This document shows, piece after piece, positions 47,367-61,789 of a stretch of 64,000 bases of DNA. The DNA lies in NCBI GenBank assembly GCA_036877525.1, contig JAZGTH010000007.1, forward strand, positions 914,001 through 978,000, in the 5' to 3' direction. Below the pieces are notes generated by a model that saw only the letters and a program-made list of their open reading frames with translations, made no database searches and had not been told where the DNA came from. The DNA is from Chromobotia macracanthus (Eukaryota > Chordata > Actinopteri > Cypriniformes > Botiidae). Each line of letters starts with the position of its first letter. Position 1 is the stretch's first letter. The translations under genes were made by a program, and so were the position numbers.

Positions 47367-47919
47367 TGGAAACGGTCATCTGTAAATGCGCATCCACACT
47401 GCAGTTCCTTGTGTAGTGTGATGGGCTTCAGATGAGACGCATTGTTCAGAGCGCTTCATTATGTCTTTGATATGAATTTCACTTTTGAAAGCAGTGCTGA
47501 AATAATGTTTGTTCTCCGCTGTAAACTGCATTCATTTCATTATTCCAGTGGAAGTATGAACGCATGCAGATGAGATGTTGCTGCTCAGACTCGATTCATT
47601 GGCTTTTGTCGCAGCTTCAGTCCAGCAGTGATGGTGCTGAACAGCCATTGTCTGCATCCAGACTTACTCTTCTCTTGCACTCATTTCGCTTTGTTGCGTG
47701 TGTTATTTCACCGCTGTGTATAATATGTGATATAATAATTACATTCAGGCTGTGTTTGTGGCGATGTGAAAGGCTGTCTGGTATGACATTACCTGCATTG
47801 ATCCGGTTACTCATGAAGCTGTGAGGTGTAGCGCATCATCCTCTTCATCAAATGCAACATGTTCACAAGAATCTCTATTTCTGCATGTTACAGCTGAAGC
47901 TTTTGCTTCTCTGTCACCA

Positions 47920-48025
47920 CCTGAAGTTGCAGGTTACTTTACATCAGTGCATATGTTGAAGGCATGAGTTTTGTATGCTGATCTGTCATGTATTTTCTAA
48001 CTTATAAAGTTACATTGCAGATTTA
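47920..48025 (-). mobile_element. Family A MITE fragment
   Basis: GAAGTTGCAGGTTACTTTAC, CTGATCTGTCATGTATTTTC and ATTGCAGATTTAAGG match the reverse complement of family A, with internal loss. Confidence 0.55.
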
Positions 48026-48479
48026 AGGTAATTGTATTTAACTAGCTGTAGCACATTTGATGTTATGAGACACGTTGCAAACAAAGGAATCACAATGACA
48101 TTTTCACAACCTTTTGTTGCATCATTTTAGCCTCACTTTGGGCTGTTATGATCGCATTAACATTTGAAAGAGAATAGGTTTTGTCCTTGTGCTTGTTCAT
48201 ATCAGTCACAGTACCGTTACATGACAGCTTGTCCACATGTAGTGCTTGTGTGCCCTTGTTTAAATGACCCTTTTGAAAAGGTTTTTGGATACTGGAGCGG
48301 TACTCCATTTAAAACTCTTCTCATGAGCGCCCATTAATACATCCGCAGAAGCAAGCTGCTGTATTTGTTTGAGCCATACAGATGCTCAGTGTGAGAAGAT
48401 TTGCCCAGTATGATGTTGTGAGCATTGATTTCCATTGGCCATGACGGTTGTGCAGACGCAGGTACATGTTAAAGGCAGC

Positions 48480-48810
48480 ATAGACAATTTTTTTCTTTGT
48501 GTTATGCTGGTTGAAAGTCTCTTCACATCCTGATAGCAATCACTAAGTTGTCTAAATATATTTATGTATCTTCTGTGGCAGGTGCAGGAGCATAAAATGT
48601 TTGTTTAAGCATTGCATTCGGTCTGAATGCAATGACAGGATGTCCTGCTTGCCTGTCAAACGTTTGCATAACTTCATCATCAGCTTGTTTCATTGGCTGT
48701 GTGGCTTTCATGTGTTTGGAGGAGGTGTGGGTTTGGAGAGCGATCTGAAAGGAGGTTGGGGCCTGCTAGCCTGTCTGAAATTGCTCACCGTACCTTTACC
48801 ACATCGCTGA
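48480..48810. mobile_element. Dispersed repeat copy (family E)
   Basis: Counterpart of 1440-1745: TCTTCTGTGG, then GACAGGATGTCCTGCTTGCC, and GGAGAGCGATCTGAAAGGAG. A related scrap (TTTGACAGGCAAGCC) is near 56595. Confidence 0.55.
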
Positions 48811-49065
48811 GGAAATGGAAGGGAGTCACTCACCACTTTCTTCAGTAGCTTATGCTGGCTGGATCAATGATGCTGTAAGGTCTAGAACATTCCCTGTGCT
48901 GCTCACGTCCTGACATACGTCTGCAGGGGGTTTACCTGAATGTATCCTGGAGATGCTGTCAAAATCAGAAGAATCTGTACTGCTCTCAGCCTTAGATTCC
49001 AGCATCACGGGCACATTTACATTACAGTACAGATTTTGCAGTTACTGTAGTCACAGAGACTTGAA

Positions 49066-49200
49066 TTATAGGTGTCCTGAAACTCAACTGGTAGACTGTA
49101 GACCGCATTGGCAGCGCAAAGGTTGTGGGTTCAAATCCCAGAAAACCTACATACTGATCAAATGTATGAATTCAGCTTGAACCCTTTCTAAATGTCATGC
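49066..49200 (+). mobile_element. tRNA-derived SINE, diverged
   Basis: CCTGAAACTCAACTGGTAGA stands for the A box and GGTTGTGGGTTCAAATCCCA for the B box, followed by CATACTGATCAAATGTATGA, the SINE tail start. Confidence 0.65.
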
Positions 49201-49331
49201 TTGCTCATAGGTGCATGTAGTGTTTCTGTATATAATGTAGTCTTTTCTCAAGCATTTTGAAAGTCAAGAAAAATATTGTGACAAGTGTGAGTGTTGGTAC
49301 CAGATGAATTGATGTTTATGTAACAGCTACA

Positions 49332-49472
49332 CTAGTTTGTGTGTTTAGTTTGTGTGTTTAGTTTGCATGTTTAGTTTGCGTGTTTAGTTTGCGTGTTTAG
49401 TTTGTGTGTTTAGTTTGTGTGTTTAGTTTGTGTGTTTAGTTTGCGTGTTTAGTTTGTGTGTTTAGTTTGTGT
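49332..49472. repeat. 13-bp minisatellite
   Basis: About eleven tandem copies of AGTTTGTGTGTTT with TGTG, TGCG and TGCA variants. Confidence 0.9.
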
Positions 49473-52437
49473 TAACTTATATTGCAGCACAAATAAAAGA
49501 ACGTTTACTTTCATTTTAACAGCACAAACTGAAACATACACATAACCATACACATAAACAATAAAACACTAACAGCACGGGTTAAATAGAATTAAACATC
49601 ATACCGTCAACACTATCAAATATATTGATACTTATACCTGACTGTAACATTAACGTAACGTGCAAAATGTAACGTACATAACATGATATAGCGTAAAAAC
49701 AACATAGTAACAAAATTCATAAGTGCTGTATGGAAGTTATTGTGTGATTGACGATTGTGTTAGAGTGTCCAGTGGTTAAATCTGTCTGCTGCTCTGTGAC
49801 TCCTGTGAGCTGCTCCTGCTCCAGATCCTCCCTCACTAATCCAGAACAAACAGCAGCGTCTTTCTCTTTACCCTGAGCTTTCACTGCAGAGAGACGATGG
49901 GGAGGTCAGATCAGCAGAACAACCTTTACAACATCTGATCCATGACCTGTTATTTCCCCAGAGCTGAAGAGCAGGGGCCCAAATAAACGTCTTTCACACC
50001 AACTTTATAATCATGTGACTCCTGAAAGACAACATGGACCTCTTCACAACACAGACATCAGTTTAGGTTCAGTCATGATAAATGTGCTGTTCTGTGTTAA
50101 TTCATCTGTTTGAAAGATGAGTGTGTGTCTGAGAGTGTTTTACTGTGTGCCTGTTTCACACAGTTCAATATTGTATTGAGTTGGGCAACTGCATTGAGGT
50201 TAGTAGATCTGACAATAAACATGACTGTGTTTAAAAGTGCAGCTTTATTAATATTTATATTAATTTATATTTATAACATTTATATTTGCTCTCATACATC
50301 CATAAAGCATATTGACAAGTTCAGCTGCCCATCCAGTCTTAATAGACAAAATGTTAAATGACTTTCGCTTGCTGTTCTCTTAGGAGGAACTAGAGCTCCA
50401 AGCTAACCACGCCCCCTCCAGACGACAAATGAGGTCGATTAAAATAGAGGAGGAGTTGCAATCAGTGTATCATGAATAATTCATGTTGCCCAGTCCTAAC
50501 TGCTAGATATGTGACTGGAATGAACTCTGTGAATGAACTGAAAGAGGAAAATTACGTAAGGTGGAGTAACATTAAATTTAGGCTTATTTTTCAGATTTGA
50601 ACGTGTTATATGACACAATAAAGAATGCCTGACTCAGAGGTATGATTTTCCCAGGTGCACCTGAAGTCTGGACACGCTTTAGTTGTTTTGGGTAATGGTG
50701 GCACCAGAGTTGTTTGTGGACTGACAGAGTTCTGTGACTGAGCTCTGACTGTCTCTGTTTGTTTTCGTACAGACAGCATGTATCGTTTCTGCCACAGATT
50801 TACGTGATTTGTGATAATGATGCACATGCTGTTAAGCCTCTTTCCTCTTCCTGTTCCCGTGCTCTCTTTCACTGCCAAAACCTTACATCACGAATCTGTG
50901 TAAACAGCTTTTCTAGAGAACTTTAAAAGTCACCTCCAGAATAAATAATACAAATACATTTCACCCTTAGAAATTTGTTGATGTAGGTTGACATTTAGGC
51001 TTGACAAAATAAAATAACCAACAAGACATGAAAATTATGTTTTATGTTCCATTTTTCTTTCTTTCAGTTTTCAAAATGTCAAGTGGTATAATGTTTCATT
51101 CAACTGTATAAACACACAGTTTCCTAGGTTATATCAATCAAAGTGAATTGAATATTTGAATATTTTATATCACTATTCATGTCAGATTATCTAAAGAATA
51201 AGAATGAGAATGATTTTTTATAAAAATGTCATCCAAAGGCTTATATTTACAATATTTGTTACAATATTTAGGCAATATTTAGGCACTTCCCTATAAACCA
51301 CAGTAATGATCAAATTTAAAAATGTGTTTGCTTTCTCTTCATGTCTCTGTTGCTTCCCCTTTCTTCTTCCTGCTCTCTCTCATTTAAGCGGGTGATTCTG
51401 GTAGTTTCTTGATCCCCGTGTGCATGTGAGTTGTGCAAGCAGAAAAGCAGGCTGAGGGAAAAGTCTGTCAGTGTCTGAATTTCAGACTGTTTTATTTGTA
51501 GCTCAGTGCTGCAGTGGCCATTTTAACTCGTCCTCTTGCATTACTGTGGCAGTAAGGACCTCCGGTACTCAAGGGGGCGACAGAGTTATCTTGTAAGTCT
51601 GTGTGAGTAAACCAGTTGTGTTATTGTTCAGTTAACTAGCTGGAAACATGTTGACCATTTTACTGACTTGATCAGCAAGATACTTTTCAAACTGTTGCTT
51701 CGCCATGATAGTAATGGAAAATGATTGTAGAAGCAGACTCAATTAATGCGCCTCTTGCAGCAGCGTGTGAGAATGCACAAACCAGAGTTGCATAACGAAT
51801 TGTGCTCCGATACAATCGAAACACAATGTTGCGTGAAATTGAGTTTGTTGCCTAGCTAGAAGCGACTGCATTCACATCAAGGTTATTATCATTAATGAAA
51901 ACTATTATGAAGGAAAACGCTATAGGAAACGTTAGCCAGCGTTCTAAAAAAGTTCCCTGTTAGCTGGGATTTTCTCACTAATCAGCTGTCCAGCTGAAGC
52001 GTTTCTCCTGTTTAGCGCTCTTCATTTGGTTTGTGCTGTTATAGGGTCAGGTTTTGTGTTTGGTGATTATCAGGTGTTTTTGTCGTTCTGCGAGCTGTTC
52101 TTTCTGTTCAGCTGTGATGTGTGACGAGCACCAAACTTTAAATGGAATTTGAAGAAACGTAAAACTTTCTTTTCCTTTAATGAAGCCCTTTAGCATGTAC
52201 ACATTAGTACTGTTGCTTAATGGGGCAAACTCATAATGGCCTGAATGCTGGCTCTTTCTCACCATGGCAACCAGCACCATGGAAACAGTAGCCATGTGAC
52301 TCTGGAGTAATGAAGAGTGTGGAACGCACAAAAGAGCCTCTACAAAGGTTTGTCCATGTGAAAGTAAGCTGTGAGGCCTGGTTCAGCTCGTCTCGGGGTG
52401 AAGCCACAGATCTGTCTGAACTTTAAGTGCCAGTTTC
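49473..52437. other. Intron or intergenic DNA, no gene recognised
   Basis: Short open frames here lack recognisable domains. A family B terminus (CCCTGTTAGCTGGGAT) is near 51956-51971. Otherwise I see nothing definable. Confidence 0.4.
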
Positions 52438-52745
52438 TTAGCTAACAGGGAACGTTTTCAGAACGTTGGCTAACATTCTGTTTTTGTTAGTTATCAAACG
52501 CTCCTGCAGTAACATTAGTAGAACATTATTCTCATATAGCCTATATATCAGAAAGGTTACTATAACCATATATTCTTATAATCAATCAAACTTTAATACA
52601 ATGTCTAAAATCTGGATGCTTTAAAGTTCCTTAAACATTCAAAATAGATTTATTTTGTATTATATATTATATTATATATTTCTAACTTTTTTGTTACTTA
52701 TGGAAACATTAGGGAAATGTTGGAACCTAAAATGTTTAGCTTGGT
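52438..52745 (+). mobile_element. Family B MITE-like element
   Basis: Starts TTAGCTAACAGGGAACGTTT and continues TCAGAACGTTGGCTAACATT; ends GGAACCTAAAATGTTTAGCT. Interior contains TAGTAGAACATTATT and TCTAAAATCTGGATG. Confidence 0.7.
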
Positions 52746-53269
52746 ATTATCCGTAGGCCGCTGAAGAAACTTAAGTTTCTGGGTTTAGAACTGGGGTTTA
52801 ACTGGGTTTAAGGCAGAGCACAGCTGACAGTTGTGACCCAGTGAGACAGCACCCATCTGTAACACAGAGCCTTTGATTATAATAACGTCAGATTTTGTTC
52901 TGCAGACATGACTGCACCAGTGCTACAGTCCTCTTCTTACACAGCAGTTACGACTGAGAACGTTGTTCCAACACTCCTCTACAACTTCCTAATAAAGTTC
53001 AGGTCAGGCAGTTTATGACCCGATGGAAAAAGAAGCATCAGATGTTTGGATTTTTAAACGCTTTAAATAAAAAGCATTTTGAGAAACATTGTGGCTTTGA
53101 AAATTTAAGACACAATAAAAGTGATTTATAACCAAAATAAACACTAAAAACAAATTGCATGGAGGGCAACAATCAAAAGATTGAATGCGTGACCTAAAGC
53201 AATGGCATTGAGCTGAAACTGTGCAGTATCAGAGAGTTAGGGCTGTTTAACATGGCTGCCAAATGCATA

Positions 53270-53380
53270 AAGCTTACTGTTGTGAATCAGGGTAAAGAGA
53301 CCGTTTTGATCACTGATCTGTACTTGCTCAATAACTGATTTATGTTCTTTTTAACCAAACAGGATATTTTAGACTTTTAG
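53270..53380 (-). mobile_element. Family A MITE fragment
   Basis: TGTGAATCAGGGTAAAGAGA and TTGCTCAATAACTGATTTAT match the reverse of family A's middle and left portion; both ends are lost. Confidence 0.55.
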
Positions 53381-54467
53381 TGACTTAAAAACTTTTCTAA
53401 TAAATATTTTTTTCAACTTATTACATGAATTAGTCTGTTCAGAATTAGTCTGTGTGTTATTTCAGCTGTAATCTGATAGGACTTAGACACATGATGTAAA
53501 ACCTGTGGATGGGGTTTGCTGCATTCATGCTGGGGATTGATCTCAGCCTGTCTTTCATCTCAGCCCCTCTGAAAGTCTGTGCTCCGTGTCAGCACTGTTA
53601 AAAATGTGTGATCTTTCATGAAAGCAGCCCATAGCAGTTTAAAAACGTTAATGTTTGTTACATCAAGCATTATCAGAGGAGGACGCTGGTGCAGCCTGCA
53701 GTACACAGTGTTGGCATGAAGCGCCGTCCTGCACACAGCTGTCACAGATGGGCGCTTCATTTCTCTCTCACCAAATGCTCTGCATTCCTGTGAAATCACA
53801 AAATGAAATTCATGCAAATATACTAATATTACTGATGAACAGATTCCATTTCAATTTATTTTAAAACATTGTCTGTCAAGCAAGATTCAGATGATTTCCC
53901 GCACATCAGCTCATGTTCAGATAAGGGGCTCGACTGTATTGTTTTTCAGTTTTTTGTCATGTCTGTGAAGGGCTGCTTCAGTGTGTGGTGTGACAAACAT
54001 CTCAAAGACTGCAGAGCATTGAGGAGCAGCCATGACAGTGTGTGGGCTAAAAACACGTGTATGTGTGTGTGTGATAAAGGATAATGTAGGCTGAAAGGAG
54101 CTGCTTTCATGGTAATGTTACACGCCGTGCGTGTGTCATGCATGTTATGTCCTCTGGATGTGGGCAGTGAATAAATGCAGGTAGCTGGGAGGAGCTGAAG
54201 GGGTAATAAGTGACCATGGTGACTCATTTTACCATTACCCAGAAATCCTTTCTTCTCTGATTCTACACGGTGTGTCCAGAAGGGATGTCAAGGTTGTGTA
54301 GGGGTGGGGGGAGAGTAGGCAGAAGCGCGTGGGCTGGTGTTGTTAAAGAGACAAGCCCGGGAGATAATGCTCTATCATCTCACTCTCCTGCACAACACAA
54401 GCGCTGGGAGGCTGTGTCTGCAGATCCTGACCGACTTCACTGGAGCTTCTGTAGACAACATCTGACA

Positions 54468-54832
54468 ACCTAGCTACCGTTTTCAGAACATTGGCTAATA
54501 TTGTCTAAAGGTTCCCTCAAAGTTATTAAAAAGTTCTCAGAGTAACTTTAGTAGAATTTTTGATATCCTATATCAAGAATGTTTTTCTTAAGTTTTAATT
54601 TTAACATTTAAAATGTTAACGTTAACATAACGTTAATGTTAACATTTTAAAAACGTTACAGAATTAAAAATGTTTGAATAACGTTCTTATAACCAAGCAA
54701 TAATCTTAATAAAATGTCTTTAAATGTCTGTTTTGACTGTACCTAAAACATTGAAAATATCATTTTTAACGTTTTGGTTATAAATGGAAACAGCACAAAA
54801 ACATTCTTACAACCTAAAATTGTTAGCTGGGA
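54468..54832 (+). mobile_element. Family B MITE-like element, enlarged copy
   Basis: Starts AACCTAGCTACCGTTTTCAG and ends AATTGTTAGCTGGGAAG. It carries an internal expansion of TTAACATTTAAAATGTTAAC-type palindromic sequence near 54600-54650. Confidence 0.7.
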
Positions 54833-56630
54833 AGTGTTGGTGCAAAAAGCTAGTTTCCAGGAATTACATGAGCTTCTGTTGGAAAATGTTTTAGCTTTAT
54901 TGTGTCTGTGAAGGGGCTGGCGTCCAGATTGTAAACTGCCTGGCGTTCATGTGTTTAATTAGGCATGTTCAGTTTGCTCAGTGTTATGTATCGCTGTTTT
55001 GTCTGGTGTGACACTTTTCACATAATGTTTATAGAGTAAATCTTTCATACTGACATACATCATATGCCTTCTTTCATCCAGCTTCTCAACAAATCAAAAC
55101 TTAGATTTTCAAAGGTCTTTTTATGCTTATGTTACTGATCATAATCACTCAGTAATCTTCTACTATCATCTCCAGCAGAGGACAGTTAATAGATTCGGGC
55201 TGTTGTGTTAAATATTGTTCATTAATTTTGCTCTCTTCTGTCACACAGAAGATCTCTGAACTGAAGCACTGGACCCACCAAAATGTGAAGGCAGCATTAA
55301 TCTCATATTACATGTGAACACTGTAATTCAGAAGGACCAAAACCTTCTGTGAGCTCTAATCATTTATTTTTATGGTACATGCAGTGTGTCTTGAGGATCA
55401 GTGTCTAATGAGATGTGACAGAAACTCTTTTAACTTCATGATTTGTGCTCTTGTGTTTTGGCCTCTCATAACTTTCTGTAATGAAAATAGAAGCTGCCAA
55501 CTGTTTTTATCTGTTGTGGCTTCCAAATGCATTTCTATCTGTAAGTCCAAACACCAGAGGAAGGAGAAACCCTGAGAACAACCTCTTTGTGTTCTCCAAA
55601 GTCTTCTGTTTGAGAGATGCTGACAGGTCATGCCAATGAGAGCCTGTGAAATGAATCTTGATTTAGGATCATATGAATCAATGTACTGTATGTTGGCTTG
55701 TTTGTGAGCCCAGAACATTGGCTAATGTTCTCTAAAAGATCTCTAAAGTTGCTCGTACTTTCTCTTGTTGCAGAACCATTCAGAGCCAATCAGAACTGTG
55801 CTGATGTCTCTAGATTACAACAACATCCGCTATTAAAGTGGAGAGAGACAGAGACAGAGAGGCGATACGGTTTGAAGATGAAAATTCAGTTGGGTATTTC
55901 CCGCTGTCTGAAGAATGGAAATGTAACTTGGGAATGACAAATGTGTCTGGAAAATTTAAGCAAAGAGGCAAAGACCCAGTGAGATTTATTTGTTTACTGC
56001 ACAAATGTGCCGTCATTTGTGTTTATAAATGCTTGTTTTGAGTTGTAGTGTGTCATCCTGTGTATTCAACACGTCGTTTAATTATCCACTGAGTTGGTGA
56101 ACTCTTGCCATTTTCAGGCTTCAGTCTGAAATACAATCTGGAACTTGGTTAATACAGTATAAACTGCAGCTGATGTTACCTTTCTGTCCATTTAAACTCC
56201 AGATGTTCTGTGTGTCCTGCAGTCTTGCTCTTGCTGTGGGAAGTCCTGTTTTATATCTTTAAAACATTGACTTCTGCTGACATACATCTCAGAGGTTTGA
56301 ATTTGACTGTTGACAGGCCCTCTATGGAAAACCACTCTCAGTGAAACATTTTGGACCTGGGGTCAGCAGGAGTCATGACCTGTATGACATCAGGACACGT
56401 GACTTATGCTTCCAGAAGGAAGTGTCAGGCGATCTCTCTCCTGAACCATTTCCTGTTTACTAAGGCTGCTGTGGACAAAAGTGTAAATGATTTTAATATT
56501 TTGTTAAAGGTAGGGTAGGCAATTTCGGAGAGGCTCACAATAGCAAGCTAGCTTTCAAAGCACAAGAACCTGCGACTCCTCCAGAACACATAGTTTGACA
56601 GGCAAGCCAATGATTGGACAAATTTTATGG
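54833..56630. other. Intron or intergenic DNA, no gene recognised
   Basis: A family B end fragment (AACATTGGCTAATGTTCTCT) is near 55713-55735, and a family E scrap near 56505-56610. No coding region is supported. Confidence 0.4.
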
Positions 56631-56632
56631 TT

Positions 56633-56955
<323 letters not shown>

Positions 56956-58528
56956 CACTTACTGAGCACAACACAAGGTTTCTGGAAAAGATCACCTTCC
57001 CTGTTGTATGTTAAAAATGATGAATGCTCATTATTTCAGCACTGTTAATAGTGTTGTCTTTGTTAAAGAAGTCTCTCTGTCGGGGTGGAATTAGGAGTCA
57101 GGCTGGCTCCCCTCAAGAGAATATGAATGCGGGTGATTAATGACCAGAGATATGAAAATTGCTTTAGATCGAAGCACCACAGAACTGATTAGCAGTAAAA
57201 CCTTTTATGAATTTTTCATGACTGTGCCAAGCTGTTCAGTCATGACAAAGATAATATTACCTCATCATTGACTTCACTGGATTCAAGTGTCAAGAGGTGG
57301 CCAGATATGATTAAACCCAGAAGACAAATTATGTTGCTCAGAGGTTTGAGTTCTTCTGTTATGTTTCTGTTAAGTTTAACTTTACCTCCAGATGTTTCCA
57401 TAAGATGAAGGCAGCCCTACAACTCTCTGTGGAATGTGAAATTAATTCACATGTCTCTTACTGGATTTGTGTGTATCAGTGAGTGTCTGACTAGGATCTG
57501 AACAGTTGATTATTCCAGAACTGGAGACAACATCAAAGTCAGCCATCTGAGGGACATCCAGAGCCCAGGAGAAAAATCTCTCGCATAGTTCCTGCTGCCA
57601 GCGGTTTCTTTTCCATCCCTTCTCTGAAGGTCTTCATAATGCTGTTATTTGTTGCCATGGAGACTGACTCTCTGAGCGTTGCCTTAGTAACAGAGTTCTG
57701 GTTGCCAGCCACCCACAGCTTGGAGCAGAAGTGAATCTTTGCAGAACCCGGTCTGCTCAGTGTTTAGGAAAGGGTTAGTCAGCATCTTAGAGGTCCAAAA
57801 CAAACATCAAAACATCCACCAATGAAACACTGCAGATCTCTGTGTTTCTTTAATATCATTGGTTTCATTGATGACAGTAGTTTGATTCTCTTTGTTCACA
57901 GGCTTTGAAATTGCAGCATTTAGTGATTGACATGCTGGATGTCCTGCATTATTCAGGTGTCAGTCATTTCTCAGAAGGCAGCTCTTTTAATGAATAGCTT
58001 AAGTGAAATTTAAAGCAGAAGGCTGAAGGCAGGTGATGGTTTAATTTCTGGTGCTGCTGTGTAAATGATATCTCAGCTGAGCCTGAGGCGAAAACGCAGC
58101 ACACGCCGTCTGTGGACCGCAGCGCTCGCCGCATGGATTGATGACTGCATGGAGGAAGCCGTGTCATTTCTGTGCGTCGTTTTAACAGTTGGCAAGCTGC
58201 TGTCAACTCTGCAGACGAGGTACAGACCCTTCTGAAAATCTGTCCTGTTGTCTAACTACAATCTCTTACCAGTTGAATTGAACATAGGTCTAAAGTCCTC
58301 AAAGCTCTGTTCAGTCCTGATAGTGTCACCTCTGAGTAATTTATAGTGTGAGATGTGTGAGACACGAATGTTTTGACAAATGCTAATGATCTCTGGAGAT
58401 GAAGCATCGTTGTCTGCCTGTGTATCAGCGAGTCGAGACTTCATTTGCTTGGCAGGCTGTAATTGCACAGCTTGTTTATGATGAATTCTGCTAGCCATCT
58501 AAAAACTGTGACACGGTGGCTTTGACCC
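56956..58528. other. Intron or intergenic DNA, no gene recognised
   Basis: The stretch at 57060-57320 looks unlike neutral AT-rich DNA (GGTGATTAATGACCAG, GAATTTTTCATGACTG) and 58080-58150 is locally CpG rich. Neither can be assigned; either could be conserved noncoding sequence. Confidence 0.3.
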
Positions 58529-58825
58529 AACTAACAGAGAATGTTCTTAGACTGTCAGCTAACGTTTTCCAAATGTTCTCTCAAAGTTATCAAAACCACT
58601 CTTGCAGTAACATTAGTAGAGTACGTAGTAAGTATAACGTTTTGAAAAGTTACAGAGTTAAAAAGATGTTTGATTAACGTTCTTAACCAAGCAATAACAT
58701 TAATACAATGTCTAAAAAACTGGACGTTTTGAACGTTTCTACAACTTTTAAAATAACATTTTAATGTTTTTGTTACTTAATGGAAATGTTAGGGAAATGT
58801 TCGTACAACCTAAAATTGTTAGAAG
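58529..58825 (+). mobile_element. Family B MITE-like element
   Basis: Starts CCCAACTAACAGAGAATGTT and ends CAACCTAAAATTGTTAG. Interior has CAAAGTTATCAAAACCACTC and AACCAAGCAATAACATTAAT as in sibling copies. Confidence 0.7.
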
Positions 58826-59597
58826 GGATGCTTCTCCCAGACTTCTTTTTACCCTCAGATCCTCAGATTGTGTGACTGTGAGGAGTAAGAGATGGCCAGA
58901 GAAATCTCCCCTGCATGTGTGTTACACCAGAGTGATGTCGTGTTTTGGGGGGCACATACAAAGTGTGGATGATTTACAATACTTGAACATCTTCACAGAC
59001 TGCTGATTAGTAGTTTCTGCTTATTCGTTCCATGGAGCCGTTGGTGGGATGTTAACAGATTAGTTGGTAAATGTGATTACTGTTGCATTGTGGGTGTAGA
59101 TCAGCAGAAATATGATTGGTTTACTCTTGAGGGAAAGTTCTGAAGTTCAGACAGAGGTTTAGACTAGATAATGGGTAGAAATGCTGAGGAAGACTGCAGG
59201 CCCCTTTAAATACGATTCTCACCAGAAACAAGAAACCAGAAGCAGAGTTGACCATTAACCTTTATCATCTTAGATATGCTTCACATCTTTGGAGCAAAGC
59301 TCTGGCAGTCCGGCGATTTCAAAAGATGAGTTTGTTTGCAAACAGTATATGAGCAAAACAAGTCAAGTAAATACTGCAGTAGAATTAGATGGCAGAGTTC
59401 TTGGAGAGACACTTTCATTCTGAATGCAGTTTGAGATGAGGGACTTCTTCACCGGTGGCATGTCTGTGAAATGCTCTGAGTTTCTCAAGAGATTTCCTCA
59501 TGAATGAAGAGGAGGAGATAGAACTGTGGAAGACAAATTACACAGAAACATCTTGGAAGGGAGGGGAGTCAGAACAGAGTTCACCGATCTCCAGGCC

Positions 59598-59925
59598 TCA
59601 GCTAACAGGGAACATTCTCAGAACGTTGGCTAAGGTTCTCCAAAAAGTTATCCTGCAAAACATTCTGGCAGTAATGTTAACAGTAATGTTAACAGAACAG
59701 AAGTTAAATATCATATATCAAAAAAGTTGTTAGCGGAATATTATAAAAATGTTCCAGACTTCCATAAAAGTTTAAATATTGTTCTTATAGCCAAGCAATG
59801 ACATAAATACAACATCTAAGAAATAGATGTTTTGAAAATTCCTTCAATTTTTCTAAAAAAAAATGTTTAACATTTTTGTTACTAATGGAAATGTTGGGGA
59901 TATGTTAAAAACAACTGTAAGCTTC
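59598..59925 (+). mobile_element. Family B MITE-like element
   Basis: Starts CAGCTAACAGGGAACATTCT, continues CAGAACGTTGGCTAAGGTTC and includes AGCCAAGCAATGACATAAAT. The right end is degraded. Confidence 0.7.
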
Positions 59926-60474
59926 CAGGTTTTGTGTCTCATTTAATGGCTCTGAAAGGCAGTTTTTATGACACCACTGTGTGGGTGTATGGGTAGCATC
60001 TCTTTAAATGGAGATAATTCTAGAGAATTTCCTGTTTTATTATTTATTGTATAGAGTTGCAGTTGTAGAGGTCAGCTGGGCAGAGCTCAGCCACACCCTG
60101 GACTTCAGTCATGTGGGCAGCGTGTGTTCTGCCCGACCACAGAGACCATAACTAGCTATGCCACTCTTTCCATCCTGCTCAAATGAGCCTTTAAAACAGA
60201 TAATGACCTCAGATATACACCAGTAAAAAGTTATGACATGTCCATATATTCTTCACTAATGTTTACTGTTTATTTTAGAGTAATAATGAAGCTGTCCAAC
60301 TATGAAATTGCACAATAAAACTATGGGTAGTTAGTTGCATGAAACTACATCATTGACATCATTGAAACAACATCTTGACATCTTTTTCTTTAGAAAAATG
60401 CTAGTATTGTAAAAAATGTATTTATATGTAGGCAAAACTAATTTTAAGCATTTACATTAAGAATAATCCCTCCA

Positions 60475-60725
60475 GTAACGATAGTGAAATGTATTTTTAA
60501 CGTTATGTATTAAAATATAAAAAACGTTGTTCTTAAGTTGTTAGTGGAACATTTTAAAAATGTTACTTTATTTAAAACAAATTTAAATAATGTTCTTACA
60601 ACCAAGCAATAACTCCTAATAAACTGCACGTTTTGAACATTCCTTAAACTTTCTAAGCATTTTTAATTTTTGTTACTTAAACTGAAAAGGGAAAAGTTTT
60701 GAAACCTAAAATTGTTAGCTGGGCA
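60475..60725 (+). mobile_element. Family B MITE-like element, left end lost
   Basis: Contains TAGTGGAACATTTTAAAAAT, CAACCAAGCAATAACTCC and ends AAACCTAAAATTGTTAGCTGG. Confidence 0.7.
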
Positions 60726-61789
60726 TGCGCTACAGTACATGATGCAGTTAACCTGCAACTGATTCAGTGTAGTTAACAGTAAGCGTGTTAATTCAGTTAC
60801 TCCTGGATAATGTGTGTAAATAACATGTTGGAACTGAAGTGGGCCATTAGAGTTCATTTATTAATAAGTATAACCTGAGTCTTGCTTTGATGGATAAAAT
60901 AAAATTTAAATAGAAATAAAATAATGTATCAAATCAAATTTGATAGATTAGATAGTGGCATTGTTTTCAGGAGCTCGGGGTGTTGGGTGAGTTTTCTCAT
61001 CTGCTCTAACATCATTCTTTGGCTGGCTGGAATGTTTCTCATCTCTCAGATTCTACTGTGGTCTTGATGTTTATTTCTTTAGAGCTGAATCTCAAATGTC
61101 TCCATCATCTCTTATTCTGGGATGTGTTTCTGCTGTTGTCCTTTTTCACCATTTTGTAATAGTCTGTAGGACACGTAGCCCTCAACATAAGAAAACAACA
61201 GTGAATAACTAAGAGCAGATTAAACTGAGCAGAGGAAGATCTGATAGTGTGTTAAGAATCTGTAACTGAAGTGGATCTCTAACTGATCACATCCGCTAAC
61301 ACTGAAGTCTGAGTGAGTAATACCTGCTGATAACTTGTGACTGCAGAATCACTGACCATCTGTCTCTTTTTAAATGTTAAACTAACAGCTTAAGAGTAAC
61401 ATTTCTGATCAAGATATATAATGCTTAAAAAAGTTAGAACTCTTATAAAAGCTTCATTTACAGTGTGGGCATGTTTGTGTTCAGTGGTTACTTCTCATGT
61501 CATTGTAATGCTCTGTGTACTGGTGTTGGCAGGAGTCGTGGTATTTACTCTTCCTCTTTACTCAGGGTCAGATCGTAAGCTGTCCCAGCGGCTCTGGTGT
61601 GGTACTGTACTGAGGTAGAATTACTGCACCTGTATAAATTACTAGACATACCGTGAGGCAATGAAAATTTCCTTCGAGATTCTATGCAGTAAATTTTTAT
61701 AGAACGTAATAAAAGAAGTTATAAAGTCTTACTGGAGAAAACTGGCAACAGCTCACAGACTGTCCTTACAGAGTTAGAATCTACATCCC

